Part shown: one piece after another, positions 25,785-32,993 of the stretch | Layout: every line of letters begins with the position of its first letter | How positions within the stretch are numbered: the stretch's first letter is position 1 | NCBI RefSeq assembly: GCF_000217715.1 | Contig: NC_015666.1 | Coordinates: 2,988,270-3,052,269 of the forward strand | Direction of reading: 5' to 3' | Length of the DNA stretch: 64,000 nucleotides | Source: Halopiger xanaduensis SH-6 | GTDB lineage: Archaea > Halobacteriota > Halobacteria > Halobacteriales > Natrialbaceae | Position numbers and translations under genes: made by a program | The notes under the pieces: model-generated | The model's input: the letters and a program-made list of their open reading frames with translations, nothing else | Database searches by the model: none | Told to the model about the DNA's origin: nothing

Positions 25785-26570
25785 ATGGAGTGTCGCCACT
25801 GCGCCTCGCCCCTCGAGAAACCCGGCGACTTCTGTCTCGTCTGCCGGGAGCGAAACGCCGAGGCGGTGGTCCTCGAGGCGGGGCGCGAGCGGGCGACGCT
25901 GACGATGCTGGCCGGCGAGTCCGACGACGGGGCCGACGGTCACGGCCGGGGCCAGGGCCACGGGCACGGGCACGGCGCGGACGACGATCCAGTTTTGGGG
26001 AAAACGACCATCACGACGACGCCCGAGGACGGCGAGAACGAACCCGTCGAACTCCGGAACTTCGCGGGGCTGATCGGCGACGAGATCCGCCGCAAGCGCC
26101 CCGAGGAGGTCTACGCCGGCGGCGAGCGTGCGGTGATTCGCGCGGTCCGCGAGGACATCCACCACTCGCTGTACCGCGTCGACGACGAGAACCCCGTCGA
26201 GACCGTCATCGACCGTCGCGGCAACCGCGCGCTCGACGTCGTCGAGACGCCGCCGATCGAGAAGATCGGCGGCAGCCACTCGACGCTCATCGGCGGCCGA
26301 ACGGGGATGGAGGCCATCCGGGCCGTCGCTGGCCATCCGCACGTCAAGAAGGTGATTCCGGGCCCCATCGACGCCGGCGGGAAGGGGTCCCAGTCCGGTT
26401 TGCGCGCGAAGGTTACCCGCGCCGACGACGGCGGCAACGTTCGCATGCTTCTCCGAGACGGCTCGAGCGTGCAGGAAAACCGCGTCGTGACGACCGCTCG
26501 CGACCGCGAGATGGGCGAGCGGATCCGCGAGGACCTGAACGACGTCCTCAGCGAGGCGGAATTTCAGTGA
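25785..26570 (+). CDS. DUF2103 domain protein with N-terminal zinc ribbon
   Basis: The protein is 261 aa from ATG 25785. A TTG start 114 nt upstream gives an unlikely N-terminus. Residues 1-25 form a compact zinc ribbon (ECRHC...CLVC). After a linker with a Gly-His repeat (GHGRGQGHGHGHG, about residues 47-60), a DUF2103-like core follows: GGSHSTLIGGRTGMEAIRAV and HPHVKKVIPGPIDAGG. DUF2103 is a conserved archaeal family of unknown function. RNA metabolism is suspected from its frequent neighbours. The Gly-His stretch may bind metal. Cytoplasmic; no signal. Confidence 0.82.
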   Translation: MECRHCASPLEKPGDFCLVCRERNAEAVVLEAGRERATLTMLAGESDDGADGHGRGQGHGHGHGADDDPVLGKTTITTTPEDGENEPVELRNFAGLIGDEIRRKRPEEVYAGGERAVIRAVREDIHHSLYRVDDENPVETVIDRRGNRALDVVETPPIEKIGGSHSTLIGGRTGMEAIRAVAGHPHVKKVIPGPIDAGGKGSQSGLRAKVTRADDGGNVRMLLRDGSSVQENRVVTTARDREMGERIREDLNDVLSEAEFQ

Positions 26571-26676
26571 CTCGGTGACGGTGTTCGCGCAAGTATTGTC
26601 GCGAGCCGATGGAAGAGACACTCTCTGCTGGCAGGTCCTGCCTTTACGGACCCGGAGTAATTAGATATAATTAGCC

Positions 26677-26877
26677 ATGCTCGAGCGTCCCGACGCCGTC
26701 CTGGCTGCCATTCCGCTGCTCGCGCTCAGCGGTCTCGTCCTCCGCTCGGTGATCGCGGTGACGGGCGTGGGGACGGGACTGCTCGCAGCACCCCTCGCAC
26801 CGGTGGGGTACCTCGCAGCGCTCGCGTTCGTCTTTCGAGAACTGCTGACTGGACCGGTCGCGAAACGGATGCGATGA
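26677..26877 (+). CDS. Small two-TM membrane protein, 66 aa
   Basis: Two hydrophobic helices, about residues 8-30 and 35-55, separated by the glycine-rich VTGVGTGLL. A positively charged tail (TGPVAKRMR) closes the protein, so the C-terminus is likely inside. The ATG is at 26677, right after the AT-rich tract taattagatataattag. No family is recognised. It lies upstream of rpl37Ae by 96 nt. Confidence 0.75.
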   Translation: MLERPDAVLAAIPLLALSGLVLRSVIAVTGVGTGLLAAPLAPVGYLAALAFVFRELLTGPVAKRMR

Positions 26878-26940
26878 GGGTTCGCCAGGGCGGGGGCCGA
26901 GCGTCCCACTACCGTGCCGGCGCGGATGCGACTCAACAGG

Positions 26941-26946
26941 TTTAAG
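26941..26946 (+). promoter_or_regulatory. TATA-like box of the rpl37Ae-rpoP-pcc1 operon
   Basis: TTTAAG stands out from the G+C-rich context, 28-33 nt upstream of the rpl37Ae ATG (26974). The spacing fits a leaderless or very short-leader transcript, the usual arrangement in haloarchaea. Confidence 0.55.
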
Positions 26947-26973
26947 AATCCGCTGGCGATAGATATCCCTACT

Positions 26974-27234
26974 ATGGCCGACAAAGGAAGCGTTGGTAGC
27001 GCGGGCCGCTTCGGCGCACGCTACGGTCGCGTCGCACGACGCCGCGTCAGCGAGATCGAAGACGACATGGAGAACGCGCAGGTCGACGGCGACGACGTGA
27101 CCCGCATTGGAACCGGCATCTGGAAGAACGAAGAAACCGGCGAGGTCTTCACCGGCGGCGCCTACCGTCCGGAGACCCCCGCCGGCCGCACCGTCACGCG
27201 CTCGATCCGCGCCGCGCTCGCCGAGGACGAATAA
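26974..27234 (+). CDS. rpl37Ae: 50S ribosomal protein L37Ae (zinc-less variant)
   Basis: The protein is 86 aa from ATG 26974. The N-terminus [20 protein letters not shown], and GTGIW, FTGGAY and RSIRAAL in the C-terminal half, are diagnostic of L37Ae (eL43). The family normally carries a zinc ribbon of four cysteines in the middle. Here no cysteine remains anywhere: the CxxC positions read AQVDGD and NEET. The start of the transcript is probably just before the ATG. The gene is followed by rpoP with 27 nt between them. Confidence 0.95.
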   Translation: MADKGSVGSAGRFGARYGRVARRRVSEIEDDMENAQVDGDDVTRIGTGIWKNEETGEVFTGGAYRPETPAGRTVTRSIRAALAEDE

Positions 27235-27261
27235 CCGCACACCCCCGCTCCAGTTTCACGC

Positions 27262-27396
27262 ATGAGCTACAAGTGCTCCCGATGTAAACGCGACGTCCAG
27301 CTCGACGAATACGGCGGCGTCCGCTGTCCCTACTGCGGTCACCGCGTCCTGCTGAAAGAGCGCAGTCGCGACGTCAAGGAAGTCGACGTCCAGTAA
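27262..27396 (+). CDS. rpoP: DNA-directed RNA polymerase subunit P (RpoP)
   Basis: A 44-aa protein, homologous to eukaryotic Rpb12. One zinc ribbon uses C5, C8, C22 and C25 (KCSRCKR...[10 protein letters not shown]). The C-terminal LLKERS tail is typical. RpoP stabilises the Rpo3/Rpo10 platform of archaeal RNA polymerase. It sits between rpl37Ae and pcc1, which is the classic archaeal order. It is short but unmistakable. Confidence 0.97.
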   Translation: MSYKCSRCKRDVQLDEYGGVRCPYCGHRVLLKERSRDVKEVDVQ

Positions 27397-27415
27397 CGTC
27401 GTCTCGTCTCCGCCC

Positions 27416-27670
27416 GTGTCTTCTCACGACGCAACGCTCGAGTTCGACTACGAGAGCGCCGCTCGCGCTCGCACCGTCGCCGAGAGCGTCGCCCGCGAAA
27501 TCGGCGAGATCGACGACGACCGGTCGCAGACGACGCTCGAGCGCGACGGCGCGACGGTGCAGATTGCGATCGACGCCGCCGACGTCGTCGCCCTGCGAGC
27601 CGCGTTGAACACCTGGTTTTCGCTGGTCGACGTGGCCGAACGGACGGCGGCGATCGGCGAGGCGGCGTAG
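27416..27670 (+). CDS. pcc1: KEOPS complex subunit Pcc1
   Basis: An 84-aa protein starting at GTG. It has the beta-alpha-beta fold of Pcc1: LEFDYESAARARTVAESVA at the N-terminus and ALRAALNTWFSLVDVAERT in the C-terminal helix. KEOPS makes the t6A modification at tRNA position 37. The gene follows rpoP by 19 nt. Its 3' end (27587-27670) is repeated at 29141-29227 beyond the beta-lactamase-like gene, so the copy here is the intact one. Confidence 0.93.
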   Translation: MSSHDATLEFDYESAARARTVAESVAREIGEIDDDRSQTTLERDGATVQIAIDAADVVALRAALNTWFSLVDVAERTAAIGEAA

Positions 27671-27671
27671 G

Positions 27672-29036
27672 CTACCGGTCCGTCAGGACGGCGGTCCACT
27701 TGCCCATCGAAAGGATCAGCTGCGGCTCCGTCTCGCGGTCGCGAAACTCCGCGGTCCACCGCACCCCGCTTCCCGTACCCGCCGAAAACGAGTACGGCGA
27801 GCGCTCGACGGCGTCCGGGGAGGCGGTGAACGCGACGTCTCGCTCCGGGACGCGGATTCTGATCGTTCCGGCGGCCGCCGGTTCGACGGTTGCGGTCAAC
27901 GCGCCGCGATACGATTCGTAGGTGCCGGCGACGGCGTCGATCGCCTCGCGCACTCGGAGCGCCCGGACGGCGTCCTCGGGCCGCTCGCCGCACAGCGCAG
28001 CCAGAATCCCCGCGCCGACCGCCGTCACCGACGGACCGTGCGTGTTGAACGCCAGTGCGACAGCGACATCGTGCTCCCGAAGACATCCCATGTAGGCCCC
28101 GGAAACGCCGATGCCGCCGAGGTGAGAGACGAGCGTCTCGTCCAGGAAATCGCGGACTTCCCAGCCGTACCCGTACCCGCGGTACGTCCCGTCGACGGTC
28201 GGCAGGGACGGCGATTGACGACCGCACATCGCCTCGACGAGGTCCGGCTCGAGAATCCGCGTCCCGTCGACCGTCCCGTCGTTCAGTACGCAGCGAAGCA
28301 CCGTCGCGAGTTCCCGCGCGGGGCTGATCAGCCCGCCGGCCGGCCCGGCGCCGCCGTCGTACGCGTCCGGCGAGAGCTCGCCGTCCGCCCTCGTGTAGCC
28401 GGTCATCGCGTCGTCGGCTCGAGCGAGCGCGTCGGGATCGTACGTCGATCGGGTCATGCCCAGCGGCTCGAAGATCTCGGTCCGCACGTACTCCTCGTAC
28501 GGTCGCCCGTCGACGGCTTCGACGAGTTCGCCGAGGACGAAGTACCCGCCGTTGTAGTACATGTACCGATCGTCGTCGACCAATCGTCGATCCGCCGCGC
28601 CGTCGACGTGTTCGAACAGGTCGAGGTTCCGCCCGTCGTCGATGGCCGGGCGGCGCGCGACGAAGTCCTGCGGCATCCCCGACGAGTGGGCCAACAACTC
28701 CCGAACAGTGATCGGCGGTCCCGGAGCCTCGTTCAGGACGGCGACGTACTCGCGGAGCTCGTCCTCGAGGTCGATATCGCCGCGTTCGACCAGTTGCAGG
28801 ACGGCGATCGCGGTGACGGACTTCGTCAGCGACGCGACCGCGTACAGGGTATCGGGGGTTGCGGGAGCTTCCGATTCGACGTCTCGAACGCCGAAGCCGT
28901 TCGCGTAGCGGATCCCGTCCCGATCCGCGACGACGACGCTGGCGCCCGGAATCGATTCGGACTCCATCCACTCCTCGACGAGCGCCTCGATCTCGGTGCG
29001 AGTCGACGCCGAAACTGCGTTCTGATCCGGTGCCAT
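27672..29036 (-). CDS. Serine hydrolase of the class C beta-lactamase family
   Basis: A 454-aa penicillin-binding-protein-like enzyme. The nucleophile motif SxxK is S69-L-T-K72 in VASLTKSVTAIA. The YxN motif is Y160-Y-N162 (YMYYNGGYFVLGE). The third motif is HLGG in VSHLGGIGVSG, near residue 330. There is no signal peptide, so it is likely cytoplasmic. A C-terminal domain with ESYRGALTATVEP may be a lipocalin-like part found in such esterases. It ends 1 nt after the pcc1 stop, on the opposite strand, and its 5' flank holds a second copy of the pcc1 end. This suggests insertion. The substrate is unknown. Confidence 0.9.
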   Translation of the reverse strand: MAPDQNAVSASTRTEIEALVEEWMESESIPGASVVVADRDGIRYANGFGVRDVESEAPATPDTLYAVASLTKSVTAIAVLQLVERGDIDLEDELREYVAVLNEAPGPPITVRELLAHSSGMPQDFVARRPAIDDGRNLDLFEHVDGAADRRLVDDDRYMYYNGGYFVLGELVEAVDGRPYEEYVRTEIFEPLGMTRSTYDPDALARADDAMTGYTRADGELSPDAYDGGAGPAGGLISPARELATVLRCVLNDGTVDGTRILEPDLVEAMCGRQSPSLPTVDGTYRGYGYGWEVRDFLDETLVSHLGGIGVSGAYMGCLREHDVAVALAFNTHGPSVTAVGAGILAALCGERPEDAVRALRVREAIDAVAGTYESYRGALTATVEPAAAGTIRIRVPERDVAFTASPDAVERSPYSFSAGTGSGVRWTAEFRDRETEPQLILSMGKWTAVLTDR

Positions 29037-29140
29037 GCGACCACTTACACACTCGTCATCGAAACATCACTTCTTCGCGCAATATTCGCAGCACGCCGAA
29101 CGGGCGGATCAGCGGTTTGAATCGAGATCGACACTGCAAC

Positions 29141-29227
29141 GTCGCCCTGCGAGCCGCGTTGAACACCTGGCTTTCGCTGGTCGACGTCGCGGAGCGGACG
29201 GCGGCGATCGGCGAGGCGGCGACGTAG
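29141..29227 (+). pseudogene. Degraded duplicate of the 3' end of pcc1
   Basis: This segment encodes ALRAALNTWLSLVDVAERTA then IGEAAT and a stop. It matches pcc1 at 27587-27670 almost base for base, with several silent changes and one extra codon. Weaker similarity (ATCGAGATCGAC) runs on to about 29121 in another frame. No start codon or promoter is present, so it is a remnant. Confidence 0.85.
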
Positions 29228-29269
29228 TTAGTCGCCTACAACTATCTTGTTGGCGTCTAATCCGGACAC

Positions 29270-29677
29270 ATGGACACGATTCGCTCGTGGTCGTACTCTC
29301 GCCCGGACAGTGCGGACGTGTGGGACTGGGAGTCCGGCGATTTCGAGGCGAGCGACTGGCCGCTTCCGGAAACGGGTGCAGACGTCACGTACGAGGACGG
29401 CGGCTACCGAGTGCTGGTTCGCGGCGTGATCCACACCCCGCCCCACGCCGAAGCACTCCCACGACGAGTAGCTGCCGACGAGGACGGTCTGCATCTCGAA
29501 CTCGAGGAAGTACGCGAAGACGTGGACGGTCTCATCCCGGATGTCGAGGTTCACAGACCGTACGAAGTCGTCGTCGAGTTCGACGATCGAACGGAGGAGG
29601 CGGATCTTCCGCGGCAAACCGTCGTCGAGTACTATCGTAACGAGACGCCCTTCTTCCGGACGGCCGCCGAGCGCTGA
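29270..29677 (+). CDS. Hypothetical protein, 135 aa
   Basis: Starts at ATG with MDTIRSWSYSRPDSADVWDW and ends TPFFRTAAER. The protein is soluble and acidic, with beta-rich stretches such as GGYRVLVRGVIH and EVVVEFDD. No domain is recognised. The gene begins 42 nt after the pcc1 remnant and may belong to the same inserted segment. It is convergent with the small membrane-protein gene that follows. Confidence 0.65.
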   Translation: MDTIRSWSYSRPDSADVWDWESGDFEASDWPLPETGADVTYEDGGYRVLVRGVIHTPPHAEALPRRVAADEDGLHLELEEVREDVDGLIPDVEVHRPYEVVVEFDDRTEEADLPRQTVVEYYRNETPFFRTAAER

Positions 29678-29682
29678 TTGAG

Positions 29683-29850
29683 TCAGCCGACCGATCCCAG
29701 CGACGATTGCAGGCCCCGATCCGTCCGTCCCGCCTCGAGTTCGTCGGTGTACTGTCGCTGGTTGGCGTGGTAGACGCCGATGCCGAAGGCGGCGACGACG
29801 CCGAAGAGGACGCCGTTGAGCGCGAGCACGTACGGTTTCGGCTCCGACAT
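29683..29850 (-). CDS. Small membrane protein, 55 aa, with a DUF2797-like C-terminal tail
   Basis: Reads MSEPKPYVLALNGVLFGVVA and continues with one transmembrane segment (about residues 7-27). The C-terminus TDRGLQSSLGSVG is almost identical to the tail of the DUF2797 protein at 30268-31029 (TDRSLQSSLGSFS). The DNA is also similar over about 57 nt. It lies 9 nt after the three-TM gene upstream on the same strand, so the two form an operon. The function is unknown. Confidence 0.8.
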   Translation of the reverse strand: MSEPKPYVLALNGVLFGVVAAFGIGVYHANQRQYTDELEAGRTDRGLQSSLGSVG

Positions 29851-29859
29851 TACCCGCAG

Positions 29860-30165
29860 TTAGATCAGGACGACCCACAGGAACAGCGCCGCGATCGCCC
29901 CGCCGACCAGCAGGTACCACTTCGCGACCGTCACGACGTAGTCGGTCTCCCAGTTCAGGCGGACGAGCCACGCGCCCGCGAGGACGAGGCCGAACGCGAG
30001 CACGAGCAGCGCACTGTTCTCGAGGAGCGTCCACGTCAGCTCCCACGAGAGGTTCCGACGGTCGTCCCAGATGTCGTACAGGGGGACGAGCAAGAGTATC
30101 GCGCCGAGTCCGGAGACGCACCCGCTGGCGAGGTATCGACGGACGCGGTCGCTGCCGAGCGACAC
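29860..30165 (-). CDS. Three-TM membrane protein, hypothetical
   Basis: A 101-aa protein. Hydrophobic helices are visible at about residues 12-28 (LASGCVSGLGAILLLVPLY), 46-66 (LLENSALLVLAFGLVLAGAW) and 80-100 (VAKWYLLVGGAIAALFLWVV). The alternating topology resembles the membrane part of haloarchaeal sensor proteins, but no signalling domain is attached. It is transcribed ahead of the 55-aa membrane protein. Confidence 0.75.
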   Translation of the reverse strand: MSLGSDRVRRYLASGCVSGLGAILLLVPLYDIWDDRRNLSWELTWTLLENSALLVLAFGLVLAGAWLVRLNWETDYVVTVAKWYLLVGGAIAALFLWVVLI

Positions 30166-30267
30166 GCCCGGGCGTACGAGGTGGTGGTCCGAAGAACTAG
30201 TCGACCGGCGGCGATTTCCGGTCGTCGTCGAAACCGGGTCGGCGTTACGACCGCGGGCCGCGGCAGT

Positions 30268-31029
30268 CTAACTGAACGATCCCAGCGACGACTGCAGGCT
30301 TCGATCGGTCGCTCCCTCCTCGAGCTCGTAGCCGACCAGATCGCGCATGTCGACGGCGTAGGTCGTCCCGCCGTTCTCGAGGACGAGCAGCCGACCCTTC
30401 ACGCCGACGACCGTCCCGGACGCGATCGTCTCGCGAACGGGTCGGCCCCGGAGTTCGAGCCCGTAGTCGAACGAAAAGCGGTCGATGACGTCGGTCTTGA
30501 GGGACTCGAGCGTTCGTTCCCAGGCCGCTTGATCGACGGTCGCCGCGAGCGAGGCGATCTTCGGCCCGGTGCGGACGCGGTCCGTCAGCCGCCGGGCGAT
30601 CTCGGCCTCGATTTCGCGGGCGATGCGGCCGTTCGAGACGGTGTGGACGTGGGCCGCGCGGTCGGCCCCCTGCTCGCGGAGGCGGGTCTCGAGGCGCCGC
30701 GATTTGGTGACGCCGACCTTGAACGTGTCCGGGGCGAACGCGGCGATGTAGACCGCGTGCTCCTCGTAGCAGTCCATTTCGTCCTTGAGGCAGGTGCCGG
30801 TACAGCGGGCGCAGACCCACGTGCTGGTGTGATATTCGCAGTACGGCGCCGCCGGGCGGTCGCAGGCGACGTGCTCGCCGTCGTCGATCGTGCCGGCGCA
30901 GCGTCGCTCTCCGAGCGCGTACGAGAGGGCGTCGCCGGACTCGAGTTCGCGGCGTTCGATCGCGCCGCTCTCGTCGGCCAGCAACAGTGCGGACCCGCGA
31001 CCGCTCGGCTCGTAACCCACCAGTTGCAC
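30268..31029 (-). CDS. DUF2797 family protein: zinc cluster, GIY-YIG-like stretch, C-terminal PIP-box-like tail
   Basis: A 253-aa protein. A cysteine-rich part holds C44, C56, C64, C73, C76, C80 and C87 (WVCARCTGTC in the middle) and should bind zinc. VYIAAFAPDTFKVGVTKSRR (from residue 93) then looks like the start of a GIY-YIG fold, with arginines near 111-116 and glutamates near 139-143. The last ten residues SLQSSLGSFS fit a PCNA-binding motif, Q246-x-x-L249-x-x-F252. The FEN1 of this window ends the same way (QTGLDRWT). DUF2797 has no established function. A DNA-repair or replication-linked role is my inference. Confidence 0.85.
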   Translation of the reverse strand: MQLVGYEPSGRGSALLLADESGAIERRELESGDALSYALGERRCAGTIDDGEHVACDRPAAPYCEYHTSTWVCARCTGTCLKDEMDCYEEHAVYIAAFAPDTFKVGVTKSRRLETRLREQGADRAAHVHTVSNGRIAREIEAEIARRLTDRVRTGPKIASLAATVDQAAWERTLESLKTDVIDRFSFDYGLELRGRPVRETIASGTVVGVKGRLLVLENGGTTYAVDMRDLVGYELEEGATDRSLQSSLGSFS

Positions 31030-31446
31030 GGTCCGAGTTGGTAACGAAAACGGATAGCTGTACCGGGATCGGCGGTGTAGGCGACTCTCCGCGATTCCGG
31101 AATCCGAAACAAGGACGGGGACGGGAACGGTGGAAACCGACCCCGTCGTCGCGCGGGGCTCGCTGTTCGCTGAAACGGGCCGCGCGAATGGTGGCTCGGC
31201 TCCGCACGTAGCACGATCCCGATCCGGCGGAGGCGCGGCCCGTCTCGTCGCGGGTGGCTCGCACGCGATGCGTCGACCAGCCGTTCACCGGGCTTGCTAT
31301 CGTCCGGTGACGTTCAGTCGTCCGCGGCCGACCCATATAACTGGTGTGCTTGTTATTCCCACGCGTCACTGTCGCTCCCGTCGCGGGCTCCTCACGACCG
31401 CCTGTGCCGGCGAACGGTTATACGTCCGACCGGCGAACGTCCCGCC
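31030..31446. other. 417-nt intergenic region without a supported gene
   Basis: No open frame here has haloarchaeal protein character. A CATATAACTGG element lies near 31335 and a GGTTATACGTC element near 31418-31428. The second is about 20-28 nt before the ATG at 31447 and is probably the promoter of the BsuPI-like gene. I see no hairpin, tRNA or repeat of note. Confidence 0.5.
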
Positions 31447-31806
31447 ATGACGCTCGAGGGATCGCTCGAGGCGCGGGTATCGACGGACGGGGACGGGACG
31501 GGATCGCCGGCGGTCGCGTTCAGGTTTACCGTGACGAATACGGGCGCGGAGCCGCTCGAGTTGCAGTTCTCGGACGCGGCCAAGGCCGAGTTCGTCGTGC
31601 AGGACGAGGACCGTGAGGTCTGGCGGTTCACCGAGGGACGGGCGTTCATGCAGATGCTAAGCGCCGAGCGGCTCGCCCCCGAGGAGTCGACGACCTACGA
31701 CGGCGAGTGGGAACGTCCGCGGCCGGGCGAGTACACCGCCGTCGCCGAGTTGCGCGCGCAGGAGGCGTCCTGCGAGGCCCGAACCGAGTTCATCGTGCCT
31801 GACTGA
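31447..31806 (+). CDS. BsuPI-related proteinase-inhibitor domain protein
   Basis: A 119-aa protein from ATG 31447. The fold is all-beta: VAFRFTVTNTGAEPLELQFS then AEFVVQDEDREVWRFTEGRA, and GEYTAVAELRA near the C-terminus. This is the BsuPI pattern (PF12690), named after an intracellular proteinase inhibitor of Bacillus. In haloarchaea such proteins are short and of unknown role. No signal peptide is visible. It is convergent with the next gene, 54 nt apart. Confidence 0.8.
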   Translation: MTLEGSLEARVSTDGDGTGSPAVAFRFTVTNTGAEPLELQFSDAAKAEFVVQDEDREVWRFTEGRAFMQMLSAERLAPEESTTYDGEWERPRPGEYTAVAELRAQEASCEARTEFIVPD

Positions 31807-31860
31807 CGAGTACGGACCAACGGCGGGCATCAGCGGTGAGCCGTCGGCCGATCGGTTCGT

Positions 31861-32244
31861 CTAGTCGGCGTTCGACGGAACGTCCCCGTCGGCCGCCGTA
31901 TCGTCCGTCGGCGGGACCCGAAACTGATCGCGAGCGAACAGCAGGTACGCGAGAACGGCGACCGGGACGACGACGGTCGGAACTCCCTCGGGACCGAAGA
32001 CGGCCACTCCGAGGAGTCGGTCGCCGAGCAGGAGCGCGTACAGCACGAGCGCACCGATCCAGCCCGCCAAGCGGCCGCGAACGAGGAGGTACGCGACGAG
32101 GATCCCGCCCATGCCGGCGACGAACCCCGGTTTGCCGACGGGGGAATAGACGCCCGTAATCAGCCGATAGAGGCTGTATCCCACCGTGAGCAGAGCGACG
32201 CCGATGACGCCGTGCGAGGGGGAGGGCCGCGAGTCGTCGTCCAT
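31861..32244 (-). CDS. Membrane protein with about four TM segments, hypothetical
   Basis: A 127-aa protein. Hydrophobic segments at about residues 12-32 (VIGVALLTVGYSLYRLITGV), 42-55, 60-78 (GWIGALVLYALLLGDRLLGV) and 88-104 (VVVPVAVLAYLLFA). The C-terminal tail is acidic. No family is recognised. It is divergent from the gene at 32329. Confidence 0.75.
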   Translation of the reverse strand: MDDDSRPSPSHGVIGVALLTVGYSLYRLITGVYSPVGKPGFVAGMGGILVAYLLVRGRLAGWIGALVLYALLLGDRLLGVAVFGPEGVPTVVVPVAVLAYLLFARDQFRVPPTDDTAADGDVPSNAD

Positions 32245-32328
32245 AGCGGCCGTTCGTCCGGCCGGTAAATGAATGTACCCGGATCGAAACCGAAATTAAT
32301 ATCGAACCGGTGAGATAGTTGACCAGTG

Positions 32329-32811
32329 ATGGAACGACCGGCCCGGCGATCCGTCCTCGAGGTGCTCGGCGGCCTGGCGCTCGGCGGCGCGGCATTTTCG
32401 GATCGGCCCCGCTGGCCCGGGTTCTTCGGCGGATACGTCGAAGCGACTCCGATCGACCCACTTCTCGAGGACGAGGCGGAAGCCCGGTCGCTGCCCGACG
32501 AGTTCGTCACGCCCCGCGACGACGAGTCGATCGCCGACTTTGAACCGCTGCAGACGGCGCTTCGACGTGACGACGAGCGCGTCGAGGTATCCCGACGCGA
32601 GTTCGGGGAGGTGTACGATGCGATGGCGGAGCTTCCAGTTTTCAACCCCTATCGCCACGACGGGTACGAGCACTCGGGCATCGCTTCCGGACACTACGTC
32701 CGCGATAGCACGGCCACACAGTGGGTCAGACTCGTCCCCTGGTGTAGCGATTCGTGGTGGATCGAGACGAGCGGGTCTCCGACGAACGGAGCCGCCTGCT
32801 CCCGTCGATAA
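32329..32811 (+). CDS. Hypothetical protein with Tat-like or hydrophobic N-terminus
   Basis: A 160-aa frame from ATG 32329; a GTG directly before it is in frame. A TATA-like ATTAAT lies about 30 nt upstream. The N-terminus ERPARRSVLEVLGGLALGGA looks like a twin-arginine signal. The mature part is acidic and includes YDAMAELPVFNPYRHDGYEH. The end, from WWIETSG to NGAACSRR, does not resemble the acidic style of the rest, so the gene may be frameshifted near 32760 and the true C-terminus lost. No family is recognised. Confidence 0.55.
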   Translation: MERPARRSVLEVLGGLALGGAAFSDRPRWPGFFGGYVEATPIDPLLEDEAEARSLPDEFVTPRDDESIADFEPLQTALRRDDERVEVSRREFGEVYDAMAELPVFNPYRHDGYEHSGIASGHYVRDSTATQWVRLVPWCSDSWWIETSGSPTNGAACSRR

Positions 32812-32993
32812 CGGATCGTCCGGTCGGTCCCTCGTCGTCGCTCGGGGCCGCGACCGACGCCGAACGGTCTCCCGCTGCGTCGCTGTCGAATCGATACCTC
32901 GAGTTCTCAATCCGGAAAGCGATTTTCGGAACTGCGGACGATATCTTCGCCGTTGGCGGTGGGTATAAACTGTCGCCAACCCAACGGGCGGGT

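Noticed and set aside
32754-32993. Upstream extension of cbiX
   Set aside because: The added 80 residues have no chelatase character. MQALVIAAHGSH at 32994 is the normal family N-terminus.
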